Shown one piece after another: positions 46,136 to 54,595 of a DNA stretch of 64,000 nucleotides. Made by a program: the position numbers and the translations under genes. Numbering within the stretch: the first letter of the stretch is position 1; each line of letters begins with the position of its first letter. The DNA lies in NCBI RefSeq assembly GCF_003732545.1, contig NZ_AYKF01000132.1:45937-109936 (forward strand). Direction: 5' to 3'. This DNA is from Salinisphaera orenii subsp. halophila YIM 95161 (GTDB lineage: Bacteria; Pseudomonadota; Gammaproteobacteria; Nevskiales; Salinisphaeraceae). The notes under the pieces were generated by a model, which had not been told where the DNA came from, searched no databases, and worked only from the letters and a program-made list of their open reading frames with translations.

Positions 46136-46654
46136 ATGAATCAGGCAGAGCACGCCCCCCGCGTCGTGTTCGCGCACGGCAAGGAAAGCGGCCCCTGGGG
46201 CAGCAAGATCCGCCACCTGGCGGCGATCGCCGAGGCCGCGGGCTGCGCCGTCGACAGCCCCGACTACAGCGCGATGATGGATCCGCTCGAGCGCCTGCGT
46301 CATCTGGAGACGCTCGCGCCCGCGGGTACGCCGCTGCTGCTCGTGGGCTCCAGCATGGGCGGCTATGTCTCGGCGATGGCCTGCGCGGCCCTGCGGCCGG
46401 CGGCGCTGCTGCTGATGGCGCCGGCGCTGTATCTCGAGGGCTACCCGGGCGAACCGCGCGACTGCCCGGCGGATACCGTCGTGGTCCACGGCTGGCACGA
46501 TGACATCGTGCCGCTGTCCGCCAGCCTGGATTTCGCCCGTGCCCGCAGCGCGGCGCTGCACATCGTGGACGACGGCCATCGTCTGGCCGATTCGCTCGAC
46601 CTTATCGGTGCGCTGTTCCAGCGCCAGCTCGAGCGCGCGCTCGGTCACCGCTGA
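46136..46654 (+). CDS. alpha/beta hydrolase, YqiA/YcfP-like esterase
   Basis: A 172-residue short hydrolase. The start has VVFAHGKESGPWGSK (glycine-rich oxyanion loop), the nucleophile is in VGSSMGGYVSAM, and Asp and His are in HGWHDDIVPL and DDGHRL. It resembles small esterases such as YqiA. The ATG at 46136 has GAGG six bases upstream; a longer frame starts at 46094. Its 3' end overlaps the convergent pyrD by 53 bases. Confidence 0.85.
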   Translation: MNQAEHAPRVVFAHGKESGPWGSKIRHLAAIAEAAGCAVDSPDYSAMMDPLERLRHLETLAPAGTPLLLVGSSMGGYVSAMACAALRPAALLLMAPALYLEGYPGEPRDCPADTVVVHGWHDDIVPLSASLDFARARSAALHIVDDGHRLADSLDLIGALFQRQLERALGHR

Positions 46655-47699
46655 CCACCGCGGCCTGGGCCCGGATGCGCTCGCGGGCGGTATGGACCCG
46701 GGCCGCCTCGACGCAGTCGCGGATCAGGCGCGGGCCGCGATAGATCAGTCCGGTGTAGAGCTGGAGCGCGCGCGCCCCGGCCGCGAGCTTGGCCTCGGCG
46801 TCGCGGGCACTCTGGATGCCACCGACGCCGATGATGGGGATGTCGTCGCCGAGCCGCCGGTGAAGCGCGGCGATCACCTCGGTGGCCCGCTCGCGCAGCG
46901 GCACCCCGCTGACCCCACCGGCCTGATCGCGCCAGCGCGGCGGCAGGCCGTCCCGGGCGGTGGTCGTGTTGGTCGCGATCACCGCGTCGATGCCGTGCTG
47001 GCGCACGCGCTCGGCGAATGCGTCGAGTGCGGCCGCGTCCAGGTCCGGCGCCACCTTGATCGCCAGCGGCAGCCGCCGGCCGTGCTCGGCGGCGAGGCTG
47101 TCGCGCTCGGCCACCAGCGCCGCCAGCAGCGCATCCAGCCCGGCGCCACCCTGCATGTCGCGCAGCCCGGCGGTGTTGGGCGACGACACGTTGATCGTGA
47201 CGTAGGAGGCGACCTCGTGGACCGCGCGCAGGCCGGCCCGGTAGTCGTCGATCGCGCGCTCCGGCGGCGTGGCCGCGTTGCGGCCGATGTTCACGCCCAG
47301 CACGCCGTCGTAGTCCGCCGCTCGGATACGCGCGACCAGCGCCTCGACGCCCGCGTTGTTGAAGCCGAAGCGGTTGAGCAGGCCGCGCTGCTCGGTCAGA
47401 CGGAACAGCCGCGGCCGTTCGTTGCCGGCCTGGGCGACCGGGGTGACCGTCCCCACCTCGACGAACCCGAAACCGAGCGCGGCGAGGCCGTCGATGCAGG
47501 TGCCGTCCTTGTCCAGGCCGGCGGCGAGGCCGATCGGATTCGGCAGCCGCAGCCCCATGACCTCGACCGGCGCCTCGGGCACGCGATCACCGAAGCAGCG
47601 ACGCGCGACCGCCCGGCCGCGGCCGAGCGCCGTCAGCGTGAGATGGTGGGCGCGCTCGGGCTCGAGGTTGAACAGTGCGGGGCGAAGCAGCGCGTACAT
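46602..47699 (-). CDS. pyrD: dihydroorotate dehydrogenase (quinone), class 2
   Basis: A 365-residue flavoenzyme of pyrimidine synthesis. It begins with the membrane-associating helices MYALLRPALFNLEPERAHHL, typical of class 2; FMN-binding and catalytic segments include LAAGLDKDG, RFGFNNAGVE, TINVSSPNT (with the catalytic serine) and GVGGIQSARDA. It passes electrons to quinone at the inner membrane. About 29 residues at the C-terminus exceed E. coli PyrD (336) and overlap the convergent esterase gene. The start has GAGGAG upstream. Confidence 0.95.
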   Translation of the reverse strand: MYALLRPALFNLEPERAHHLTLTALGRGRAVARRCFGDRVPEAPVEVMGLRLPNPIGLAAGLDKDGTCIDGLAALGFGFVEVGTVTPVAQAGNERPRLFRLTEQRGLLNRFGFNNAGVEALVARIRAADYDGVLGVNIGRNAATPPERAIDDYRAGLRAVHEVASYVTINVSSPNTAGLRDMQGGAGLDALLAALVAERDSLAAEHGRRLPLAIKVAPDLDAAALDAFAERVRQHGIDAVIATNTTTARDGLPPRWRDQAGGVSGVPLRERATEVIAALHRRLGDDIPIIGVGGIQSARDAEAKLAAGARALQLYTGLIYRGPRLIRDCVEAARVHTARERIRAQAAVVSGDRARARAGAGTAHR

Positions 47700-47799
47700 T
47701 CGGCCTCTCCTCGGATGCGGTGGTCGTGGCGTGCGAAGTTCCGGGCCGGCGGCGCGCGGCCGGCCCAAAGCCGGCGCCGGGTCTGCGATAATGCCCGCC

Positions 47800-48822
47800 A
47801 TGACGGTCTCCGCAGCCCCGAATTCCATCCGACGCACGCCCGGCGCCCGGGTCTCGGTGGCGCCGATGATGGCCTGGACCACACCGGCCCAGCGCTACTT
47901 CATGCGGCGCATCACGCGCGATGCCCTACTCTACACCGAGATGGTCACCACGGGTGCGCTCATTCACGGCGATACCGCACGCCTGCTGGCCTTCAACGCC
48001 GACGAACACCCCGTGGCCCTGCAGCTCGGCGGCAGCGAACCCGGCGACATGGCCCACTGCGCGGCGCTGGCCGAGGCCGCCGGCTATGACGAAGTCAACA
48101 TCAACGTCGGCTGCCCGAGCGACCGCGTGCAGAACGGCGCCTTCGGCGCCTGTCTGATGGCCGAGCCGGCCCGCGTGGCCGACTGCGTGGCGGCGATGAA
48201 GGCCCGGGTTGCGATCCCGGTCACGGTCAAGACCCGGATCGGCATCGACAACCAGGACAGTTACGCCTTTCTGCAGACCTTCGCCGCGGCCGTGCGCGCC
48301 GCGGGCGCGGATCACCTGACCGTGCATGCGCGCAAGGCATGGCTGTCCGGCCTGAGCCCGAAGGAGAACCGCGAGGTGCCGCCGCTGGATTACGACCGCG
48401 TCCATCGCCTGGCGGCGGAATTCGCGGGTTGGCCGATCGGCCTGAACGGCGGCGTGACCACACTGGAATCCGCGGCCGCGCAGCTCGAACACGTCGACAG
48501 CGTGATGATCGGCCGCGAGGCCTACCGCAACCCCTACGTCATGGCCGACGTCGATCGACGATTGTTCGGCCGTGACGCAACCGCGCCGACGCGGGCGGAG
48601 ATCGTGGCCGGCATGCGCGACTACATCGGCCGTCACCTAGCCGCCGGTGGCGCCCTGAAGGACGTCACCCGGCACATGCTGGGGTTGTATCATGGCCGCC
48701 CGGGCGGCCGGGCCTGGCGGCGCGTGCTGTCCGAGGAGGGGCACCGCCCCGAAGCCGACCTGTCCGTCGTCGACCGCGCGCTGGCGCGGGTCGAACCCGA
48801 ATTCGAAGAGGCCCCCGCCTGA
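47800..48822 (+). CDS. dusA: tRNA-dihydrouridine synthase A
   Basis: A 340-residue flavoenzyme that reduces uridines 20/20a of t[21 protein letters not shown] near the N-terminus, [21 protein letters not shown] with the catalytic cysteine, KTRIGID and the DusA-specific [13 protein letters not shown] identify it. A C-terminal helical domain follows. The ATG at 47800 is used; an ATG nine bases upstream is also in frame. It diverges from pyrD across 100 bases and its stop overlaps the cyclophilin start (TGATG). Confidence 0.95.
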   Translation: MTVSAAPNSIRRTPGARVSVAPMMAWTTPAQRYFMRRITRDALLYTEMVTTGALIHGDTARLLAFNADEHPVALQLGGSEPGDMAHCAALAEAAGYDEVNINVGCPSDRVQNGAFGACLMAEPARVADCVAAMKARVAIPVTVKTRIGIDNQDSYAFLQTFAAAVRAAGADHLTVHARKAWLSGLSPKENREVPPLDYDRVHRLAAEFAGWPIGLNGGVTTLESAAAQLEHVDSVMIGREAYRNPYVMADVDRRLFGRDATAPTRAEIVAGMRDYIGRHLAAGGALKDVTRHMLGLYHGRPGGRAWRRVLSEEGHRPEADLSVVDRALARVEPEFEEAPA

Positions 48823-49430
48823 TGCGCCACCGACTCCGCCCGTTCGCCCTGATTCTGCTCGCAGCCGTCACCGTCGCCGCACCGTCGGTCGTGCTGGCCG
48901 ACGACACCACGTCCCAGTCCAAAAACAAGGAAGACCCCATGGTTGTCATGCACACCAATCGCGGCGACATCGAGATCGCCGTTCATGAGGACAAGGCGCC
49001 CGTCACCGCCGAGAATTTCCTCAAATACGTCCGCGACGGCTTCTATGACGGCACCATCTTCCATCGCGTGATCCCCGGCTTCGTGATCCAGGGCGGCGGT
49101 TTCACCAAGGACTATGACCGCAAGAAGACTCGCGACCCGATCGAGAACGAGTCCGACAACGGTCTGAACAACGACCGCGCCACCCTGTCGATGGCGCGCA
49201 CCAACGACCCGGACTCCGCCACCTCGCAGTTCTTCATCAACCTGTCCGACAACCCACCGCTGAACGCGGGCCGGGACCGGGCCGGCTACGCCGTGTTCGC
49301 GGAGGTGACCTCGGGCATGGACGTGGTCGACGAGATCGCGGATGTGCCGACCGGCTCGGCCGGGCCGTTCCGGCAGGACGCACCGCAGCAGCCGGTCGTC
49401 ATCGAATCCGCCGAGATCGTCGCCGACTGA
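48822..49430 (+). CDS. periplasmic peptidyl-prolyl isomerase, cyclophilin type
   Basis: A 202-residue cyclophilin with a signal peptide (about 1-26, ending VVLA). The domain has [25 protein letters not shown] (active arginine), [13 protein letters not shown] and a C-terminal GMDVVDEIA. It speeds proline isomerisation in the periplasm, like PpiA. The ATG shares a base with the dusA stop, so the two are translated together though they act in different compartments. Confidence 0.93.
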   Translation: MRHRLRPFALILLAAVTVAAPSVVLADDTTSQSKNKEDPMVVMHTNRGDIEIAVHEDKAPVTAENFLKYVRDGFYDGTIFHRVIPGFVIQGGGFTKDYDRKKTRDPIENESDNGLNNDRATLSMARTNDPDSATSQFFINLSDNPPLNAGRDRAGYAVFAEVTSGMDVVDEIADVPTGSAGPFRQDAPQQPVVIESAEIVAD

Positions 49431-49439
49431 CAGGACGGC

Positions 49440-50201
49440 GTGGCCACGCACTTCATCGCCGACCTGCATCTGCAGGGCGACGACGACGTCAACGCGCATC
49501 GGCTCGCGGCCTATCTGGCCGGGCCGGCGCGGGCCGCGGACGCCCTCTACGTCCTCGGCGATCTGTTCGACGTCTGGATCGGTGACGACGGCTCGCTGCC
49601 CCGCCATCGCGCCACCGTCGCCGCCTTTGCCGAGCTGACCGCCGCCGGCGTGCCGGCCGCCTTCATGCGCGGCAACCGCGACTTCGCCGTCGGCGCGGCG
49701 TTTGCCGAGGCCACCGGCCTGCGCATCCTCGACGACCCCACCGTCGTCGACCTCCATGGCACCCCGACGCTGCTCACCCACGGCGACGGCCTGTGCACCG
49801 ACGACCACGCGCATCAGGCGTTCCGGGCGAAATACACCGATCCCGCCTGGCGGGCGCGGATGCTGCGCATCCCACTCTGGCTGCGGCGTCTGATCGCCGT
49901 GCGGGCGCGGCGGCGCAGCGCGGCGGGCAAGGCCCGCAAGGCGGCCCGCATCATGGACGTCAACGCCGATGCCATGGTCGAGGCGATGCGCCGCCACGGG
50001 GTCGCACGCCTGATCCACGGCCACACGCATCGGCCGGCCTCGCACCACGTCGATCTGGACGGCGAGGCCGGAGCGCGCCACGTGATCGCCGACTGGCGCG
50101 CGGATCAGGCGGAGGTGATGACAGTCGATGCGCGCGGTGTCCACCGGCATTCGCTGCTCGATGCCGAGCACGCCCGGCGCCCGGCCGACGCCACGGGCTG
50201 A
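49440..50201 (+). CDS. lpxH: UDP-2,3-diacylglucosamine hydrolase LpxH
   Basis: A 253-residue metallophosphoesterase of lipid A synthesis, making lipid X. All metal motifs are present: ADLHL (DxH), LGDLFDVWIGDD (GDxxD), RGNRDF (GNRD), LTHGDGLCTDD and IHGHTHRP (GHxH). It acts on the inner face of the inner membrane. The GTG at 49440, nine bases after the cyclophilin stop, has AGGAC upstream. Length is close to E. coli LpxH (240). Confidence 0.94.
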   Translation: MATHFIADLHLQGDDDVNAHRLAAYLAGPARAADALYVLGDLFDVWIGDDGSLPRHRATVAAFAELTAAGVPAAFMRGNRDFAVGAAFAEATGLRILDDPTVVDLHGTPTLLTHGDGLCTDDHAHQAFRAKYTDPAWRARMLRIPLWLRRLIAVRARRRSAAGKARKAARIMDVNADAMVEAMRRHGVARLIHGHTHRPASHHVDLDGEAGARHVIADWRADQAEVMTVDARGVHRHSLLDAEHARRPADATG

Positions 50202-50849
50202 CGCCAAGGCGACACATCGACCCACAAGAAGCGGGCCTCCGAAGGCACGCACCGTGGTGCATCGCCGCGGATCGCGCCGAGCGCGCCTGTCGGCAGCCGC
50301 TCGCGCGACAGAGCGACGCCGACCGTCTGCCCGGCTGGCTTGCACCCTGGCCCAGCCGCCGGTCGGCCCCGTTCGAGACGGCCCCCGGCGCAGGCGGCCG
50401 CGCCTGCGCCCGAGCCGTGCCTGCTTCGGTGCAGTCCTCGACCGGCGCGTCGACCGGCCGGCGACACCGGTTTTTGCGCAAGCCGCGACGCGTGGTCGCC
50501 ACCGGGACTGTCGGTGCGCATTACACTGATCGAGCCGCTCGGCCCCGCGTCCATATCGCGTCTCGCCGGCGATGATCCTCCCTGCAGCGTCTGGCGCAGA
50601 ACCACGGCCATCGGGCGCCCTCAACCGCTCATGACAGAACGGATTTCCCGTGGCCGGACGACAGGCCGCGATGACCTTATTCCGCCGCGACGACCCCGGC
50701 TGATAACAGCAATTGTCAACTATATCGACACTTGAATCGGTCCCCGCGCTGGACGGTTGCTTTCTGCAAAAGGACGGCTTCTAATACGCGCGTTACCAAC
50801 GGGTCGGCGCATGTCGTGCCGGCGATGGCTTGGCAACGAGGGGACATCC
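50202..50849 (+). other. 648-base gap without a recognisable gene
   Basis: Open frames exist on both strands here, but they are arginine- and proline-rich, overlap each other and resemble no family, so I do not call them genes. Bases 50202-50640 are as GC-rich as coding DNA and could be a decayed gene. Bases 50690-50790 are AT-rich, with the near-consensus TTGTCA at 50713-50718, and probably hold the promoter of the choice-of-anchor A gene. Confidence 0.5.
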
Positions 50850-51878
50850 ATGAAAGGCAAGTTTGGTTCGCTGGCCGCAGCCTTGGCCGGGGGCGTGTTT
50901 CTGGCAACTGCGGGCGGCGCTTCGGCCGCGCCGATCACCGGCGACGCGCTGATGCAGCAGTTCAATCTGATCGTGCTGGGCGATCTGGATTCGACCTCCG
51001 AGGTCGAGGGTCGCACCTATGTCGGTGGCAATCTCGGCGGTTCCTCGTCGACCTACTACACCCGCGGCAGCCAGGCACCGGCCTCGAGCTACGACGCGGT
51101 CACCGTGGGCGGCAACATCACCGGCGGCTACAAGAACATCAACGGCGGCGGCAACGTCGTGGTCGGCGGCAACGTCGAGAACATGAATCTGAACGGCGGC
51201 AGTGCGCGCATCGGCGGCACGGTCACCGGCAACGTCAACGGCTCGAAGCAGACCGGTGCCGCAGTCACGATTCCCAACTTCGGAACCGTCTTCCAGGACT
51301 ATTCCGGTTCGCTCGGCGGCCAGGCCAGCAACACCACGTTCAGCCAGAACAGCCAGGGTATCCGCTTCACTGCCGGCGGTTCCGATCTGTCGGTGTTCTC
51401 GATCGGCGCCGACCTGCTCTCGAGCAGCCGCGAGATCGGCTTCTCGCTCGGCACCGACGACCACATCCTGATCAACGTCGACGGATCGTCGCTGGCCAGT
51501 GGCAGCATTCTGTCGCTCTCGGCCAACTTCCTTGCGCCGACATCGACCATCGCCTCGAACGTGATCTGGAACTTCGGCGACATCGGCGCGATCGATTTCG
51601 GCACCGAATTCTGGGGCTCCATACTTGCCCCGGACGCCCAGCTGACCAACCGCAACAGCCTCAACGGCAGCGTCGTCGCCGCCGGCTTCACGCAGCGCGG
51701 GGAAGTGCATCAGCCGCTGCTCGACGGCGACTTCCCGTCGCCGGTACCGAACGATCCGCCACGCGCGATCTCCGAGCCCGCGATCTGGCCGTTGTCCGCA
51801 CTGGCAATGGCCGCCATCGCCGTCGTCGGTTTCCGCCGTCGGCGCGATGATTCGGCCGCAGGTGCGGTGCAGGCCTGA
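50850..51878 (+). CDS. choice-of-anchor A secreted protein with PEP-CTERM-like tail
   Basis: A 342-residue exported protein. Signal peptide about 1-26. The choice-of-anchor A domain (about 35-270) has FNLIVLGDLDSTSEVEGRTYVGGNL-type start, then Gly- and Asn-rich strands (GGNITGG, GGNVVVGGNVENMNL, GGTVTGNVNG) like a beta-helix, and a conserved WGSILAPDA block. The C-terminus is SEP, a hydrophobic stretch, then RRRR, the layout of a PEP-CTERM sorting signal with SEP in place of PEP; an exosortase elsewhere would cut it. It is likely a matrix or surface protein. The ATG has GAGGGG seven bases upstream. Confidence 0.86.
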   Translation: MKGKFGSLAAALAGGVFLATAGGASAAPITGDALMQQFNLIVLGDLDSTSEVEGRTYVGGNLGGSSSTYYTRGSQAPASSYDAVTVGGNITGGYKNINGGGNVVVGGNVENMNLNGGSARIGGTVTGNVNGSKQTGAAVTIPNFGTVFQDYSGSLGGQASNTTFSQNSQGIRFTAGGSDLSVFSIGADLLSSSREIGFSLGTDDHILINVDGSSLASGSILSLSANFLAPTSTIASNVIWNFGDIGAIDFGTEFWGSILAPDAQLTNRNSLNGSVVAAGFTQRGEVHQPLLDGDFPSPVPNDPPRAISEPAIWPLSALAMAAIAVVGFRRRRDDSAAGAVQA

Positions 51879-51905
51879 TCACGGCCCGCACCGTCATCGG
51901 ATGAC

Positions 51906-51930
51906 ACCCCGGCGCGCGTCGCGCCGGGGT
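51906..51930 (+). terminator. terminator-like hairpin after the PEP-CTERM gene
   Basis: A perfect eleven-pair stem (51906-51916 with 51920-51930) with a three-base loop sits 28 bases after the stop. Only a short, interrupted T-rich tract follows (CCTGTCCTTG), so termination strength is uncertain. Confidence 0.65.
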
Positions 51931-52393
51931 CCTGTCCTTGAGCTTGGGCCTCAGCACTTCATTCGAACGCTGCGTTGGAGATCGCACATCGTGCGCGTCA
52001 AGGCGCGAGTCGCGGGTCGTGGCACGTCACGATCAAGACGTGCAATGCCGCAGCGCGCCCATGGTTGTTTCTTGCGCGGCCCAAGCCTTCGGGACAAGTC
52101 TCGTTGGTGGCAATCCAGCGTTGCCGCCGAATGCTGACGCAGAATGACCGAACGGCGCGCACGACGCCTCGTCTTGCCGCCCGTAGTCGATTCTTGGAAG
52201 CGTTTGGCTCGGGGGCTCTGAGGTACTAATAGGCTCTGGGCGATCACCATCACGCCAGGCGAGCCCGTTGGTCCGCCTGTGGCGCCGACCGCCCCGTTCC
52301 TTCCCGATCTACTGCTGACACCGCCACGTCGCAGTGCGTCACGCGAGCCAGACCGGGGCGCGAGCCGTTGTCGATCTCACAGCGGACCCGGGA
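51931..52393. other. 463-base gap without a recognisable gene
   Basis: Lower in GC than the surroundings, with no coding-looking frame and no clear repeat. The region is downstream of both flanking genes (they converge), so promoters are not expected; its length and composition suggest remnants of lost sequence. I see no tRNA or integrase-like relic. Confidence 0.4.
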
Positions 52394-53185
52394 TCAACGG
52401 CGTTCGCGCTCGGCGAGCCAGTCCAGTTCCGGTTCCGAAAACCGCGCCTCGCGGCGCGCGGGAAAGTTGTAGGGTCCGGGCGGGCCGCCGTTCATGTATT
52501 CGTCGAGCAGACGGGTGAAGGTGGTATCCGGGTCCAGGCCGCGCGGCTCGGCGCAGTGGCGGAACCAGCGCGTGCCGATCTCCACGTGCGGCACCTCCTC
52601 TTCGAGGATGATCTCGAAGATCGCCACCGTCTCGTCGTCGCCGGCCTGGCTCAGCTTGTCGATCATGCCGGGCGTGACGTCCAGTCCGCGCGCTTCGAGC
52701 ACGCGCGGCACCAGCGCCATGCGGATCATGACGTCGTGCGCGGTCTTGACCGCCATCTCCCAGAGGCCGTTGTGGGCATCGAAGTCGCCGTAGGCGAAGC
52801 CGTGATCGGCCAGGCGCGCGTCGAGCAGTTCGAAGTGGCGGGCCTCGTCGGCGGCCACCCGCAGCCAGTCGGCATAGAATGCTACCGGCATGCCGCGAAA
52901 GCGGTAGGCGGCGTCCAATCCCAGGTTGATGGCGTTGAACTCGATATGGGCGATGGCGTGGATGAGTGCCGCCCGGCCTTCCGGGCTGCCGAGCCCGCGT
53001 TTGGACAGCTTCGCCGGATGCACGAGCGCGGGCCGCTCCGGCCGGCCGGGCACGGGGACATCCACGGGCGTGTCGCCGGCCGCGGCCAGCGGCGCACTGT
53101 CGGCGGCGTGGAGCGCGCGTGCCGCCGCGCACTTGGCCGCCGGGTCGCGGGTCATGAGCGCGGCGTGGACATCGTCCGGGTGCAT
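52394..53185 (-). CDS. DUF455 ferritin-like protein
   Basis: A 263-residue, mostly helical protein with carboxylate-histidine motifs of a diiron four-helix bundle: HIEFNAINLGLDAAYR, ADEARHFELL and EEEVPHVEIGTRWF. It belongs to the DUF455 family, related to tRNA-modifying MiaE-type hydroxylases; the substrate is not known. Its start shares one base with the metZ stop, so it is translated together with metZ and falls under its control. Confidence 0.87.
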   Translation of the reverse strand: MHPDDVHAALMTRDPAAKCAAARALHAADSAPLAAAGDTPVDVPVPGRPERPALVHPAKLSKRGLGSPEGRAALIHAIAHIEFNAINLGLDAAYRFRGMPVAFYADWLRVAADEARHFELLDARLADHGFAYGDFDAHNGLWEMAVKTAHDVMIRMALVPRVLEARGLDVTPGMIDKLSQAGDDETVAIFEIILEEEVPHVEIGTRWFRHCAEPRGLDPDTTFTRLLDEYMNGGPPGPYNFPARREARFSEPELDWLAERERR

Positions 53186-54372
53186 CAGGTCAGCCCCGGC
53201 TCGAGGTCGGCGATGATGTCCTCCACGTTCTCCAGTCCCACGGCTATGCGCACCACACCGTCGGTGATGCCGGCCCGCGCGCGCTCCTCGGCGGAGATGC
53301 GGGCGTGGGTGGTGCTCGCCGGGTGCACGATGGTGGTTCGCGTGTCGCCCAGATTGGCGGTGATCGAGATCATGTTCGTCGCATTGATCAGCCGGAAGGC
53401 GGCCTCGCGCCCGCCGGCCAGACGCAGCGAGAGAATGCCGCCGAAGCCGCCGGGCTGCTGGCGCGCGGCGAGCTCGTGCTGCGGGTGCGAGGCCAGTCCG
53501 GGGTAGTAGACGTGCTCGACCGCCGGCTGGTCGGCCAGCCATTCCGCCACTCGCTGGCCGGCCGCGCTGTGCGCGCGCATGCGCACTTCCAGCGTCTCCA
53601 GCGCCTTGTGGAATATCCACGCGTTGAACGGGCTCATGGTGGGCCCGCAGGTGCGCAGGAAACGGAACACCCGATCGCCGACGACGTCCGCGTCGCCGAT
53701 CACCGCGCCGCCGAGCGCCCGCCCCTGGCCGTCGAGGAACTTGGTCGCCGAATGGACGACCACGTGGGCGCCGAAATCCAGCGGCCGCTGCAGCGCGGGC
53801 GTGCAGAAACAGTTGTCGACCACCAGCAGTGCGTCGTTGTCATCGGCCAGTTCGGCCAGCGCCGCCATGTCGACGACCTCGGTCAGCGGGTTCGACGGCG
53901 TCTCCACGAACAGCATGCGCGTCACCGGAGTGATCGCCGCCCGCCAGGCGTCGAGATCGTCCGGCGCCACATAACTGGTGGTGATGCCGAGCTTGCCGAG
54001 ATAGTTGTTGAACAGGCCGATGGTGGAGCCGAACAGCGTGTGCGCGGCCACGATATGGTCGCCGGATTCCAGCGTGGCCAGACAGGTCGCCAGAATCGCC
54101 GACATGCCCGATGCGGTGGCCACGCAGCACTCGCCGCCCTCCATGGCCGCCAGACGCTTCGAGAACGCGTCGACCGTGGGGTTGGTGAAGCGTGAATAGA
54201 TGTTGCCGGGTGCATCGCCGGCAAAGCGCGCCGCGGCCTCGTCGGCGGACTCGAACACGAAGCTGGACGTCATGTAGATGGCGCCGCTGTGTTCGCCTTC
54301 GGGCGTACGGTGCGTCCCGGCGCGCACGCCGCGGGTGGCGGTTCCCCAGTCGGGGTCGAAATCGTCGCTCAT
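53185..54372 (-). CDS. metZ: O-succinylhomoserine sulfhydrylase
   Basis: A 395-residue PLP enzyme of the Cys/Met metabolism family. It makes homocysteine directly from O-succinylhomoserine and sulfide. The PLP lysine is in HSATKFLDGQGR; GMSAILATCLA and VDNCFCTP are typical, with YSRFTNPTV near the N-terminus. The position after purF is that of metZ in pseudomonads. A terminator and a SAM-II-like aptamer in the leader suggest control by S-adenosylmethionine. The ATG at 54372 has AGGAGA upstream. Confidence 0.94.
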   Translation of the reverse strand: MSDDFDPDWGTATRGVRAGTHRTPEGEHSGAIYMTSSFVFESADEAAARFAGDAPGNIYSRFTNPTVDAFSKRLAAMEGGECCVATASGMSAILATCLATLESGDHIVAAHTLFGSTIGLFNNYLGKLGITTSYVAPDDLDAWRAAITPVTRMLFVETPSNPLTEVVDMAALAELADDNDALLVVDNCFCTPALQRPLDFGAHVVVHSATKFLDGQGRALGGAVIGDADVVGDRVFRFLRTCGPTMSPFNAWIFHKALETLEVRMRAHSAAGQRVAEWLADQPAVEHVYYPGLASHPQHELAARQQPGGFGGILSLRLAGGREAAFRLINATNMISITANLGDTRTTIVHPASTTHARISAEERARAGITDGVVRIAVGLENVEDIIADLEPGLT

Positions 54373-54399
54373 GGCTGTCTCCTGGCTGGGTCCGGGCAC

Positions 54400-54432
54400 A
54401 AAAAAACCCGCTGTCGCGCATGCGAAAGCAGG
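54400..54432 (-). terminator. intrinsic terminator in the metZ leader
   Basis: On the minus strand an eleven-base stem (54422-54432 with 54407-54417, one mismatch and one G-U pair) closes the loop ATGC and is followed by seven T residues (54406-54400). It lies 28 bases before the metZ start, so it can stop transcription before metZ. It also would end purF transcripts. Confidence 0.88.
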
Positions 54433-54439
54433 CCTGCCA

Positions 54440-54535
54440 CCCTCGACCCGTTTAGCGGAATTTCAGGCCGGTTCACGCTGTGCGTGCCGTGGTCCGGCCC
54501 TGGGGCGCCCGCAAGCTGTTTCAAATCGGCGCGCG
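54440..54535 (-). promoter_or_regulatory. SAM-II-like riboswitch before metZ
   Basis: On the minus strand stem P1 (GCGCC at 54532-54528 with GGCGC at 54509-54505) encloses a loop with GATTTG (54527-54522) and CTTGC (54515-54511), and downstream lies GCTAAA (54456-54451). GATTT, TTGC and GCTAAA are the invariant blocks of the SAM-II aptamer; TTGC pairs with GCTAA to form the pseudoknot around the ligand-contacting U. A six-pair GGCCGG/CCGGCC hairpin is inserted between P1 and the 3' block, where known examples have only about twelve bases. The outer part of P2 pairs poorly. Gene context (metZ) and the terminator just downstream support the call. Confidence 0.75.
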
Positions 54536-54595
54536 GGCAGTATGCAGCGGCCGCGCGAGGCGATCAACCGCTCCGCACGGCCCGGCATACCGCAT

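Noticed and set aside
50128..50529. Possible 133-residue gene between lpxH and the PEP-CTERM gene
   Set aside because: Arg/Pro-rich, no ribosome binding site, overlaps the end of lpxH and has no recognisable domain.
51951..52253. Possible 100-residue minus-strand gene in the gap before the DUF455 gene
   Set aside because: No ribosome binding site, mixed composition and no family resemblance; overlapping frames on the other strand look equally likely.
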